From Paramecium octaurelia (lineage: Eukaryota; Ciliophora; Oligohymenophorea; Peniculida; Parameciidae): DNA of 64,000 nucleotides. Of this stretch, positions 12,264-23,526 are shown one piece after another (the first letter of the stretch is position 1; each line of letters begins with the position of its first letter). Location of the stretch: positions 62,001-126,000 of the forward strand of contig CAJJDP010000096.1 of NCBI GenBank assembly GCA_905182995.1, given 5' to 3'. The position numbers were made by a program, and so were the translations under genes. Below the pieces are notes generated by a model that searched no databases, was not told where the DNA came from, and saw only the letters and a list, made by a program, of their open reading frames with translations.

Positions 12264-12583
12264 ATGCACAAATCAAATGAGATAACTCACTACTAGAGGG
12301 GCAGAATTAAGGGTAGATAGTAAAACTTAATCGATTAGACATGATTGTTTAATGGGATCCTCAAATTCAAGAACTCATCAAAGATCAGAACCGACTGAAA
12401 CAGAACCTTCTCGAAATAGCCTGCTCTTACTCAGAAAATGGAGACTCTAAACAAACAAAAATAACTCCTAGGAGTTTCAGTCGATTGAATATAAGAATTG
12501 GTCAAAGCAACTTCAAATTAGCAAGTAAATCTTACAGTTCATTATCATCGCCGTTGGATTAAAGAAAACAGTTATTAATATGA
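12264..12583 (+). CDS. Small hypothetical protein (97 aa)
   Basis: Two exons joined by a 26-nt intron at 12313-12338. The product is polar, with a helical stretch ('DPQIQELIKDQNRLKQNLL') and a Ser/Arg-rich end ('RSFSRLNIRIG', 'SYSSLSSPL'). Its TGA lies 10 bp from the stop of the convergent kelch gene. Family unknown. Confidence 0.5.
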
Positions 12584-12593
12584 TAATAAATAA

Positions 12594-14166
12594 TCAGATT
12601 ATTTTTCTTTCTAAATATTTGTCAAAATTTTAGAGTATGTGTAGATTGTCATGAATGACTTTTTTTACAAATCCAATCATGATATCATACCGTATCAATA
12701 CTTGTTTTCTTTAGGGATTTGGAAGATAGGATCTCCTTACTTAAGTAGTTTTGCGTAGAGTAATTTTAAATGGTTTGTATCCATCAGAGACATCAGATTC
12801 TTCATAAAACATGGATCTTTTTTTTCTTAATTAAAATTCCAATTTTGATGGTTCCTCAAGAGTAGGAGTAACGTTGTGCATAATCCTATCTTTGGTGATG
12901 CGAGACAACACCTATTATTAATCAGTCTCAATAAATCCAACATCAGGTTCTAAGTATCTTTCACTACCAATTCCTCCAAAGACTGCAATTTTAGAACTAA
13001 GTAAGACAGTTGAATGAGCACAACGAGGAATTTTGAGTCCTTCAGCAATCACCTATTACCAGAGATTCAGAGTAGGATAAAAGATGAAGTATTCATCCGA
13101 TTCCAAAGTGCCATTCACAATGAAATCTCTAAGTCCTCCGATGACAGCTATGCCTTAGACCTTTCTCAGATACTCTATCGTGTGATTATGCATAGGGTAA
13201 GGTCCTTTGCCAACAGTTTCCACAACATCCCATGAAAGAGGTGTATTGTTGGAGGAACAATAACTCAGTTTACGCATAACATTAACTGAATTTCCATCAG
13301 CATCTTTGCCTCCAAAGGAATAGATGTTGTCTAATGGCATGATGTCAGTAGGTATAGATTCTTGGAATTTGCCTTGAGATGAGATATTGACAATGGCATG
13401 ACAGCTAACTGGAGGAGATTTGACCTTAAATAATTTCCACACCTACTTCTCTATATTGAAAATAGCCGTGTCTGATAGAACTTCTTCATTGGAATTAATC
13501 CCTCCATAAACAAGCATCCACTTTGGACCTACTAAACAAGCTTTGTGTTGTCTTCTAGGTTCAATATAGTCTCCTTGAGGATGAACCTTTTCCCAATTCA
13601 TGGTGCTTACAGTGTATTCATAGATAGAATTGGTGCATTCTCTGATTTTTAATTTAGGATTAAATTGTCCGCATCCACCAAAATAGATAAATTTGTTCTT
13701 GTATTGCACCACTGTCAAGCCTGCTCTTCCTTATTTTGGATGATCTCCAATCCCTTACACTACTTGCCAGACCTGAAACTCTAGAGATAATCAAATACAT
13801 ATAATACTTATGTCATATTTGAGCATCTGATTTCTAATTCCATCTCCTCCGATTCCTCCGTATAAATACAATTGATCATTGAATAGACTAAATGCAGCCT
13901 GTTCTGTGAATGATGGTTTGAATGTCCTGATATCCCTAGTCAGACGTTGGGATTCAAAATAGAAAGTAAGCTGGTTTGGACTGTTTATGATTTCTTCTAT
14001 GGGAGCATCTAATTTTGGAAGCTAGAACACTAATTAAATTGCAATGCTAAGTACCTTTGTGTTGTGGTTTTAATTCCATGGCCTTTTTTGGGGATTGCTC
14101 TCTGCGCTTCAGTTTTTAATAATTTCTAAATTTCGTCTTTTGAGTTAGAGATAAAGCCTCAGTCAT
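12594..14166 (-). CDS. Kelch-repeat protein
   Basis: A 506-residue protein. At least six kelch blades are recognisable by the Gly-Gly signature: 'LYLYGGIGG', 'FIYFGGCGQF', 'WMLVYGGIN', 'IYSFGGKDADG', 'IAVIGGL' and 'IAVFGGIGS', with the expected downstream Trp and Tyr. They should form one beta-propeller, usually a protein-binding platform. The C-terminal 100 residues are basic and outside the propeller. Introns are at 13781-13807 and 14030-14054. The start at 14166 overlaps the last 8 bases of the upstream same-strand gene. The binding partner cannot be inferred. Confidence 0.87.
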
Positions 14167-14433
14167 GGCATTTTCTTATCTTTCCCTGCTTTGGTTTATA
14201 ATGGTGTCTCTCTGTTTCTTGTTGTGTTACAATTGTGCTTGGAGTCGTTCCTTTGGGGAGGGTATTCGTAAAACTTAATTAGTGAATGCAGCCCTACATC
14301 ACTCGAATAAATACATCTGGGGCATCTCAGTGAATGTTTTAAAGAAAGTGCTTTGAGAGAGAGAGGCATTCTTCTCAAAGTGTATTAATTCTATTTGAGG
14401 CTGGACAGTTAGAAGTGATGATGATCGTCTCAT
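14159..14433 (-). CDS. Small hypothetical protein (81 aa)
   Basis: A short polar protein starting 'MRRSSSLLTVQPQIELIHF', with a 29-nt intron at 14274-14302 and ending 'GKIRKCHD'. Its stop codon falls inside the first codons of the kelch gene. It could instead be an upstream exon of that gene, but I found no intron that would join them. Confidence 0.45.
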
Positions 14434-14500
14434 TGGTTATTATTATTGGGGCAATTATTTCAATTTTTTCATTAAATGCAATAATTTTTATTGTTAATTA

Positions 14501-15629
14501 ATGTTCAGCTATTCGCCAATCAAACAGAACTCATACCTGAGTTCCTCCAACCAATTTGAATAACCTTTAGACGACATGAGTTGCATAATCGAAAATGGCA
14601 GCATGGGATCCCTCTATTTGGGTAACATCGAGTCAGCTTGTATTTTAATTTCTAATTAACTCCTAATAGCCAGTTTGGATAACTTGAAGAGACATAAAAT
14701 CAAGGGAGTTCTATCCATCTGCATGAACAAAATTCCCTTTGAAGTGCAGACATCATTACAACATTACTTACACATTTATTTGGAAGATTGTGAGTCTGAA
14801 AACATAGCCAGGCATTTTGAGAACTCCAATCAATTCATTGACAAAGCCAGACAATCTGGGAATGTCTTGGTTCATTGCATGGCTGGAATCTCTAGATCAG
14901 CCACTCTTGTTGCAGCTTATCTAATGAAGAAAAACAATATGAGTGCTTAAGATGCTATAAGATTACTTGAAAGAAAGAGATGGTAAGTCTATCCCAACAA
15001 TGGATTCCTGAGACAATTATCCCAATATGAAAAGGTATTATCATAATAAAATGGCCGATCTGACATCTCCTCTCCCCTCAGAGATTCCTGGAACAAGTAT
15101 ATAATCATTTTCTAACTCTTAGATAATTTCAAACTCCAACCAAGGAGAGTCTATTTTACAGTAAATATGATGAGTAACAATAATCTAGTCAAAAAACAAG
15201 ACCATTGGATGACATTTGCTTTGACAAATATAAACGGAAGTCTGCCGGCTAAGAGGATCTGCTTAGGAGTCCAGAATGCAATGAAAAGAAACCCTTTTCT
15301 TTGACTTAACATAGGCCTAGTTCAGCAATTAGAACTTCACCAGATCTCATTAAAAAAAAGAATTTGTTGGCTGATACCAGTAATAAATTATTCTATATTG
15401 TATAGTCAGTGGGAATAAGAAGGAGGGGCTGGCTGCATTGGCTTTGGAATTGAATTCAATTGATTGGCAAAGTAAAAAACTAGATTTAGAAAGCAAATAT
15501 CCAAAACCAGCCAATTAACAAAATAATATCAAATCATTCTTGACTCCGACTCGTCCATTACAATTAAATCAACATCAAAGTAAATTGGATGAATTGCTTA
15601 ATTCTTTCAACAGAAAATCCATACTATGA
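14501..15629 (+). CDS. Dual-specificity protein phosphatase
   Basis: A 348-residue protein. The N-terminal DSP domain (about 25-175) has the P-loop 'VHCMAGISRSATLVAAYLM' (HCx5R motif) and the family's downstream 'GFLRQLSQYE'. The catalytic Cys and Arg are present, and the general acid is probably the Asp in 'YLEDCES'. The C-terminal half is Ser/Gln/Lys-rich with no known domain. Introns at 14640-14669, 15097-15122 and 15380-15405 are all TAG-ended. Substrate unknown; related proteins act on MAP kinases or phospho-Ser/Tyr targets. Confidence 0.9.
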
Positions 15630-15683
15630 TTATAGAAATATATATGAATTTATCCAAATAATCTTAATCCATTATTATATTTA

Positions 15684-17374
15684 ATGAACTCCCTGTCCAA
15701 ACGCATTAGAAAGATCAAGAAAACCCCAAATGTGACCACATTTGAGGACTCCGATGATCCATAACAATTCACAGCTTGCATTGCAAACCTCAATTAAATT
15801 GTGGCTGAAGATCAATGTTTCTCTAGTTTAACTATTTTTTAGTCAAATAAATAGTAACCAAGGAGTTATTGGCAAGATTGTTGGAATATTTACGACACAA
15901 CAATACCTAAGTTGTTATAAACGCTCTCAATGCAATCCAAAATGTATTACGTATTAGCGATAATTTTGGTTCTGATGTTAGAGATCAATTCAAAGACCTA
16001 GGCTTATTGGGCATCCTATTATTATTACCAGTTTAGGAAAATACTCTATCGAGTTTCTTGAACTTAGCAATTGAAATCTTTGAAACTTGGGATATATAAT
16101 TACTGCTGCCACTTTATTAAAGAATATTACCAATTTTAGAGAATTGTTTATTACAAATTTATAATGAAGATATCATATCAGAAGCATTAAATTTATTCTA
16201 AGTTTTAACTGAGATACCTCAATTTAATTTAAAGAAGATAGATCTTGATCCAATTTTCGAGCATAATATTATTAGAAAATTACATTTTACCAATCAAATG
16301 AAATTAAAAGCATTGACACTTTAAACATACCTAAACATTGACAGATTGGACAATGAAATGTTTTATTTAATTAATGAAATCATCAGAATAAATATCTTCT
16401 CAGAGTTGGACAATATTGAATCATTTCTATAGGAATAAGTGACAATGGAAGAAGAGTCTGAATTTTAATAAGATGAACGATTACTTAGCACACTTCAAAA
16501 TTGGAAATGCTCAGCTCAATCAATAATTTAAGCATTTGTGTATTTAAATCGAATTTACTAAGAAGATAATGATGATCAATATGCAAACAATTAGAAATTC
16601 TATTAGTTCTTCAGAAAGGAAATCATTTTTGATTTAGAAGACAGAGTTTTAAAAAATTTCTTCAACTATTCTGAGGTCATTCAAAACAAGCTATTTACAC
16701 ATCAAACTACATTTACTGATGAATTGTTGAGTCTAACTCTATTGATTTTTAAGTAATATATACAAATAATATATTTAAGTTTAGGAAATAATTTATTAGC
16801 TAATCTCTAACCTTTAGTATGCTTATAAACTTTAGAACCCATTTTGCCATAAATTTAAGCAGCCCTCCAAGTCGATATCATATCAGATGAAGATAAAAAA
16901 GAACTTGCTTAATCAGAATTTCTACTCTTGATTAAACTTTTAAAAGCGAATCCACAACTAGTGATGTAAATTCAACCATTATTTATTGTTTAATTGTCTG
17001 AGTTAACAGAAACTACAGAAATACTATTTCATATAGTAGAAGTCATGAAAATTAGGTATTCGAGTAAAGTAAAAAATGATTTGGAGACAATCCGCATAGT
17101 CACACAAAAATTACTTAAATTGATGAACCAATCGAATATTATGTTGGCTGCTTAGGCTTTGGATTGTCTTTTCGATGTATACACTGAGGAAGATTTTAAT
17201 GCTCTTTTAGTGGAAATGTAGATTCTTGACTTGTTATCGTAGGGATACTAATATTTATAATCAAAATTGCCATAGGAAAAGAAAACGTTAGCAAAAGATG
17301 ATTGGAAATTCTTAAAGCTAACAGTCACAAACTTAAAGTAGTTTATTTAATACAAATTAAATATCCTAAAGTGA
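15684..17374 (+). CDS. SYO1/HEATR3-like ribosomal-protein chaperone (ARM/HEAT repeats)
   Basis: A 553-residue alpha-solenoid. The first repeats ('ELLARLLEYLRHNNTQVVINALNAIQNVL') and the C-terminal block ('QALDCLFDVYTEEDFNALL' followed by 'LKLTVTNLKQFIQYK') match the layout of HEATR3/Syo1, which co-imports ribosomal proteins L5 and L11 into the nucleus for 5S RNP assembly. An acidic insertion ('QVTMEEESEF') lies mid-protein, as in that family. A 29-nt intron at 15826-15854 was removed. The assignment rests on my memory of the family's C-terminus and should be tested by a profile search. Confidence 0.72.
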
Positions 17375-17435
17375 TTTCATGTGTGTATTATTAATTAATA
17401 TAAACGATACAATATTAGCTAATTAAATTCGAATT

Positions 17436-17691
17436 TCACTCATTATTTTTATTGCCATCAATGAATATGCCCAACAATTCTCGAATGCAATAATCACTCC
17501 ATTCCCTTTCCTTTTCCAATTTAGGTAATGATTCTGGGAGATCCAAATTAGCATAATCTTTTTTATCAGAAAACATAGATATTGACATCCTTCAGAACAT
17601 CCTTCTTCCACTTTGTATCAACCTTGTAACTCAAGTGAGGATTAAGCATGTTGAATGGGAAAACGCCATCTCTTCTTTGTGACGAATTCAT
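17436..17691 (-). CDS. Small hypothetical protein (77 aa), exon junction uncertain
   Basis: The 3' part reads clearly ('DYANLDLPESLPKLEKEREW', 'IRELLGIFIDGNKNNE'). The 5' part begins 'MNSSQRRDGVFPFNMLNPHL'. Only an intron at 17590-17611 starting GTG and ending AAG joins the two in frame, which is atypical here. Family unknown; its size and the basic N-terminus would fit a small mitochondrial subunit, but this is a guess. Confidence 0.45.
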
Positions 17692-17803
17692 AATTTATAT
17701 ATATACATATATGAGTAAATGTAAATTTAGGATAGATCTTTATGATAATCTTATAGTTGTTATGAACTGATTAACTAATAAGTATTTTAGCGTATAAATT
17801 AAT

Positions 17804-18253
17804 TCATTATAAAATGAGCTCTAAAATTGTATTTGGCTCAAATTTAAATACAAGACCTTTACTAAATGCAGGCAAGGGGTACTCATCTTCAAAATCAAAT
17901 TGAACATTGTAGTTCTACAATTTTCTCTTGAGTTTAAGAATCTTCTTGGAGACTATGAGCTATTATTTTGGGAATCTCTCGATGGGTGCTTCGTAGCCTT
18001 TGGTTTTGGCTCCAGGTATGGCAGCAGCAATGAGATCATCGAAGGTGTTCTTGTTTTTGTCTAGTTTGAGTACGATCCAAATCATCTATTGAAAGAGGAC
18101 ATCCTTCTGATATTGATTGACCAATTTATCGTATTTGTCTTGATATCGATAGGGTTCATAATCCTAGAGGAGGATGGCAACCCACTCGCTGTAATTGTAG
18201 AGATCCTTCTCTTCGGAAACACTTAGGTATAATTCCTCAGCATTTGAGTTCAT
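17804..18253 (-). CDS. Hypothetical protein (149 aa)
   Basis: An intron-free frame. The product is helical and charged ('SEWVAILLQDYEPYRYQDKY', 'AIPGAKTKGYEAPIERF') with no membrane span or motif I recognise. Codon use resembles that of neighbouring certain genes, and the frame fills the gap between two stops, so I consider it real. Confidence 0.6.
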
Positions 18254-18305
18254 ATATGATTATTTAATTTGTCGACATGGGGATATTAATTTATGGTGGA
18301 TATAA

Positions 18306-18629
18306 TCATTTCAGTAACAACTCTTTGGCTTCGTTGATTTTGGTGGCCACATATGTGGAACCTCCTTGATCTGGATGATTGAGCATCAACAATGTGCGAT
18401 GACGAGTCTTGATTTAATCTTGAGGGGTGCCTTCTCTGACTCCAAGAATCAATTGGGCTTCTCTTCTGGTGAGTTGTGTTGAGAAGGTTCCCTTGTAGAA
18501 TGCTCTTGAGGTTTCCACAGTTTTGAAAAACTCCTTGCTTTTGATTTGTCGGTAGGTCCGAATCAATAGTTTGGTGCCTCCTCCCACTACGATTAGGCCA
18601 CAACCTAAGGCGAACAGAGCAGATGACAT
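18306..18629 (-). CDS. PAM18/TIM14 (DNAJC19-like) J-protein of mitochondrial import motor
   Basis: A 107-residue membrane-anchored J-protein. An N-terminal membrane span ('[20 protein letters not shown]') is followed by the short Pam18-type J-domain: '[20 protein letters not shown]', '[10 protein letters not shown]' with the HPD tripeptide, and '[12 protein letters not shown]'. It stimulates mitochondrial Hsp70 at the TIM23 channel to drive import of matrix proteins. Length and order are as usual for the family. No introns. Its start lies about 43 bp from the divergent kinase gene. Confidence 0.95.
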
Positions 18630-18672
18630 AAATTTAATTTTATTTATGATTTTCCAATACAATTTATAATTA

Positions 18673-20144
18673 ATGAATGTTTCTCTAAAAGACATAATTC
18701 CGAACAAAACCTCATCGCAATTCAACCTCAACAAAATTAGGTTCAAGATCTCTAAGAAAGTGGAATCCTATTGTTAATGCAATCAAAGGAACTGTCTGAT
18801 TTGTGCTCGTAAGCGTTCTTCGTCAATGCTAAGCATGAAAAACTCGATTGTTGTCGATGAGAACTCTCCTGTGTCCAAACGCACGGTCGAACAACCAAAG
18901 CCAATCTAGCCATTCAATCGATCCATTTCCAGACAATAATCCAATCACATGGGGAGAGTCTCAGTCAATATCTCAAATACAACAACTACAACAAACATTT
19001 ATGGTAGAACCAGGAAAACTTCAGTGGAGTGCTCGCCTCCCAAAGACAACAGTATCAAATTTAATCTACCCCTTATTTAGTTGTTGGCAGACACTCCTTT
19101 AAATACTTATACGTGATTGGGAAGGGAGGCTTTGGGAAAGTTTGGAGAGTGGAAATGAAGGCCAATAAATAGGAGTACGCATTAAAAGAAATGATTAAAG
19201 CAAAGTAAGCCAAGAATACATTAACTAAAGGATCATATCTAAACGATCAGTTAATTCAGTTATGAATGAGAAATACCTTCTCGAGCATCTCAAACATCCC
19301 TTCCTTGTAAACATGCATTACGCATATCAAGATAGAGAAAATCTTTACTTGGTTCTTGACCTTCTCAGAGGAGGTGATCTTCGTTATCACATTGGTAGAC
19401 AAAAGAGATTCACAGAAGAATAAACAAGTAAATATTAAAATTTATAAATCAGAGTTTTTTGTGTGTTGTATCTTGTTATCCTTGCAATACTTGCATTAAA
19501 ATGGTATCATCCACAGGGACATCAAGCCTGAGAATTTGGTGTTCGATAAGGACGGCTACTTAAGATTGACTGATCTTGGAGTGGCAAGATTAAATAAAGA
19601 CTCTTCAGCCAGTGATACCTCAGGAACTCCTGGCTATATGGCTCCAGAAGTCATGTGTAGAATGGATCATTCATTCCCAGTAGACTATTATGCAGTAGGA
19701 GTCATAGCATTCGAATTACTCCTTGGAAAACGTCCATATAATGGGAGAAACAGATAAGAAATTAGAGAGTAGATTTTGGCTAAGCAAGTTTAGATGAGAG
19801 ATGACAAATACTCAGCCAAAGTTTAAGACTTTATTAATCGCGTAAGTATTCCCATAATCGTAGTTATTGATACGTAAACCCTAACAGAGATTAGGTGCTT
19901 AGGGAATACATGAGTTGTTTGAGCATCCTTGGCTTAGCAATTACAATTGGGGTAGATTGTTAAACAAAGAGATCAAAGCACCTTACATACCAGGAGTACA
20001 CATATAATAATGACTTAGAGCATAGATGGCAATTTTGATTACCAAAGCCAGATATCTGCTGACTCTGAACCTCAGGAAGAAGCTTCAACCTTATTAAGAA
20101 GAAAGAGTGTTTAATGTTTATTTGAAGGATATAAATATTTTTGA
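18673..20144 (+). CDS. STK32/YANK-like AGC protein kinase
   Basis: A 448-residue kinase. About 140 residues precede the catalytic domain, including a small Cys cluster ('CQCNQRNCLICARK') and Ser/Thr-rich sequence. The kinase domain has 'IGKGGFGKVWRV', 'YALKEM', 'HPFLVNMHYAYQD', 'LLRGGDLRYHI', 'HRDIKPENLVF', 'TDLGVARL' (DLG rather than DFG) and 'GTPGYMAPEVM'. The 'GGDLRYHI' and 'YIPG' features recall STK32/YANK kinases. Five introns (19052-19080, 19205-19230, 19428-19452, 19842-19863, 19996-20018) were removed; the last moves the stop from 20011 to 20142. Confidence 0.88.
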
Positions 20145-20152
20145 TTATAGTA

Positions 20153-21415
20153 TCATTTTTATTTACTTACACCCAAATTGGCCACTGTGATCCCTGCATT
20201 TAACATAGATACTAAGTAATTGGCATATTCATGAGCACCCCTTTCTAATTCCTCAGCTTTTCTCTTCTCCAATCTCTTGTGATGATTCACAGTCTCTTAT
20301 TTTATTGTCTTGATTTCTGATTTCATCTTCTTCTTTCTATTCTCGTTGTCATCTCTCATAGCTATGGCCTCAGATTTCAATTGATCAGCCAATTTAATAT
20401 ACCTGGCGAACTTTAACTCAAGTTCATCTTGATTTTTTTCAGATTCAGTAAATTTCATTTTGTACTCCTATATTTAATTCCTTGTTGAGTATTTGTTCTC
20501 AGCCAGATAGATCTGCACAATTGGAGAAACTATTAATATTTAAAGTAACATTTACATTTAATTGGGACCATGACTCTCTTGTTCCTTGCCTTGACAGTTG
20601 TTTAACTCAAAACTATAGGAGGGAGTGATTACTCATACTGTTGTTACTTGGCAAATTTCTACTCTGCTTACTTTTTGAATATGTTGCCTGCTCCTAAATC
20701 TAGGTTCCATTCTTTCAGGTACTTTTAACTATTCGCTATCTCTATTCCTGTAAATAGATACGAGAACTCGTCCAATAATTGCTTCTTCAAATCATCATTG
20801 AATTTGCTTCTACTCAAAGGGAATGAGTAGAATAAGGCATAGAATACGCTTTAAGCTAAAATGTCAAAGTAAGTCTTAAAAAATAATTGTCTATCATCTT
20901 TGCGATCGATTGTCAAAAATAGATTGATATAATTTCTAGATATTCTGGTAAGCAACTTTTAGTCCTCCTTTGGCAATTTGTTGAAGTTAATCTTGGGATA
21001 AGTTTCAGAAGTTTCATCAGGTTAGATTTCTCTCTTAAAAAATTTGGTTACGACATACCAAAAGGAATCTGAAACCACAGCTTTATGCTCTTCCAAATTT
21101 AAATACTTCTGCCATTAAGTAAACATGGATTTTACCTTTATAATATGATCTTTAGGTTACTTCTAATAAACCATCTTCTTTATCATTTGATTTGGAAGGG
21201 AATTTCATACTATTCAAAACATTTGTGTTGATCTTCTTGAATTCCACTTGATTTGGAAGTGGCGTGTAGAGTTCATCGAAAGTATTTGGTGGTTATGCCT
21301 CCTCAATTTTTAATATGGTTGTGGCTTTGTTTTATTCTTAAGGCTCTGTGATATACGTAGCTGTCCCTAAAAATGTTGTTGTTGTTGGTCCTCTTCTTAA
21401 ATCAGGAGCATACAT
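20153..21415 (-). CDS. FAM227-like protein (FWWh region)
   Basis: A 403-residue protein with 'DSFWYVVTKFFKRE' near residue 120, resembling the FWWh region that defines FAM227 proteins. 'ISRNYINLFLT' and a 'FSPIVQIYL' block follow, then a long charged coiled coil ('KSEAIAMRDDNENRKKKMK'). FAM227 members are found mainly in ciliated organisms and are thought to be cilium-associated, but no biochemical role is known to me. Introns are 20530-20555 and 21136-21160. The stop is 8 bp from the convergent kinase stop. Confidence 0.68.
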
Positions 21416-21575
21416 TCTTAATCAATTAGCTAAATTAAAATAATATTGAATTTCTAAAATATATGCCAATATCAGAATAAATTATTGTTTTGGAATATTA
21501 AACTAGAATTTTAACGCATTTGCCATAATTTGAAGCTATTATTTTGGATAAAATAAAGTCTATTAGATGACATGA

Positions 21576-22022
21576 CAAATAATTAAGCAAAAGAATGAGA
21601 AACAATAAAAGAGAATTATATATAATCCATATGAATGTAGACTCTCTATTAGGGATTATAGTAATCAATTGGCTTCATGATTATAAACCGATGATGATTC
21701 ACCATTTTAAGTATTTAGTTAAATTAATAACTATCCGAAATCAAATGATATAGGGGAGAAATTACTAAAGGAGGTTTTATACGTCAGAAAATCTTAAGAC
21801 AATAAGTAAAATACCAATACACTAATACATTATAATGAGATTGTGATGGAAAGGTTTGAGAATTTACTTTATTCATTTAATTTGACTTGCAATAGTAAAG
21901 AAAATCAAATGTTGCATTTTCATTTTTTTAATGTGTACTTTGTGCTCGACAATTTAGTAGATGCAGTAGTTGTTGATAAATTCACTAATTCTTTTGAAAT
22001 TTCTTAATTCTGTCTTTCTTTT
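21576..22022 (+). other. Possible broken coding sequence with in-frame TGA
   Basis: One reading frame here has protein-like composition ('PKSNDIGEKLLKEVLYVRKS', 'HYNEIVMERFENLLYSF') but lacks an initiating ATG and contains a TGA at 21678-21680. No typical intron removes it. It also runs without a stop into the antisense of the next gene. It may be a pseudogene, a misread 5' end, or chance. Confidence 0.25.
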
Positions 22023-22839
22023 TCAAATTTCTATATTAAACTAAATGAGTACTTTGTAGTATGCAAAGTATAGAAGCAGCATCACCAATTGCAATACAGC
22101 AATAACCAAATATATTTCTTGAGCACTATATGCTGTTTGACATGCGTCATTCTTATAATTCAATCCGTAAAGATAAATCAAAACTATATTAAAATATATT
22201 GTGTGTTTATACCACAAACTGGTATCTGTATGAGAATTCCAATGCTTGTCAAAAATTAATAGGGACCTCTTACTCGTTTATTTGCACTCATAAAAAAATT
22301 ATATGGAACTCCTAATACAATCAACCACACAGTTGAAAAAATCATTAAGTAAAAAATATTGTCTTCCAAGCAACTTTACTTCTCGTTTACAAATATCAAA
22401 TATAAAGAAACACAGCTTATTGGTAAACTAGTTATTCTTATGATAATTTAACTGAAAAAGAATGCTAATACAACCTAAGTCACTTTCATTTAGTTACCAA
22501 TAATGCAGTAGTAGCCTAAAAGTAAAATGTGATTTGTTAAATATTAATAACATATTCGCATTCATTCAAATTGATTTCAGTAGTCTGATAACTCTTCATA
22601 AATTCAATGATTCCCCAACATATGTTTAAGAAAGCCAACAAAAAATTATCAGAAACCTGCATTTTCTCTTTTGCTTTCACATAAATAAATGCTGTTAAAT
22701 TCAGTATAATCATGAAACTTGCACCCTTTACAGAAACAGATAAAAATTATTCTCCATCATCTAAATTTTAGGTTATTTCTACTTGAACATATTTGATTAA
22801 CCTTGGTAAGCATTTAAATTGATAATATTGTATAAGCAT
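22023..22839 (-). CDS. Multi-pass membrane protein, unknown
   Basis: A 254-residue protein with about six hydrophobic spans ('ASFMIILNLTAFIYV', 'FLLAFLNICWGIIEF', 'VVLAFFFSQIIIRI', 'MIFSTVWLIVLGVPYNFF', 'YLVIAVLQLVMLLLYFAYY'). Introns 22184-22212 and 22475-22497 restore the frame. Not recognised; the pattern could fit a small transporter or a ciliate-specific membrane protein. The plus-strand frame over the same DNA has no start and was treated as a shadow. Confidence 0.68.
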
Positions 22840-23526
22840 TCATTCTCAAATACATGAGAATAATATGCATTCCTCTATCTGCAACGTTCATAATAAAATT
22901 TTATTTTTATATATAAATTATTTATGAATATCAACAAATTCTCATGCTGTAAGAGTTCTTCTTCTTAATATATAAGAAAACCAACACATTGATTTAAAAG
23001 AGAAGATGAATTCATGCATTGATAGAATTAGAAATACTCGTATTTATATCAATCTTGGATATTGTGTGGTGTAAACATAAGTTTAATTGTTCATTTAAAA
23101 ATATCAATTCTGATTAATTTATTAATTAATTATTAAAAACACTCTTTCATGATAATATAATTTAGATATAAAATATTATCTTACTACTTAATGAATTAAA
23201 AATATAGTTTTTGATTTCTATCAATCTTAATTGGAGTTATATCCGCTAATTTACTAAGAAATTAAATGTGGATGTAAACATTTATAATTTTATTTAGTTC
23301 TTTGGAATAATTTATGGTATAGTAATTGATATTTTCAGAGTATAAACTAAATTTTAATAGTATATTTATATTACATGGCAAAAAAACATTGAATTGATTG
23401 ATAACCCACTTAAGAGTGTAGTTGGATAACCTTTATTGATGAAAATTGGAATATATTAAAGAGGATTAGAATTTATGAATTATATACTAAATATAAGTAT
23501 TTATTAAATAGTTGAATAATTTGTAA
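22840..23526. other. Intergenic, no gene seen
   Basis: About 690 bp of A+T-rich spacer between divergent genes. A short frame from an ATG near 22890 could be 5' leader of the membrane-protein gene, but I cannot join it in frame. Confidence 0.45.

Noticed and set aside
12066-12269. Minus-strand frame of 67 codons upstream of the coiled-coil gene
   Set aside because: Ends at TGA just before that gene's ATG and could not be joined by any intron; its content is not protein-like enough to call.
14196-14378. Minus-strand 60-codon frame
   Set aside because: Same strand as, but out of frame with, the 81-aa gene at 14159-14433, whose intron-corrected reading is preferred.
22023-22530. Long plus-strand frame continuing from 21.7 kb
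   Set aside because: No start codon and opposite to a multi-span membrane protein whose two introns restore the frame.
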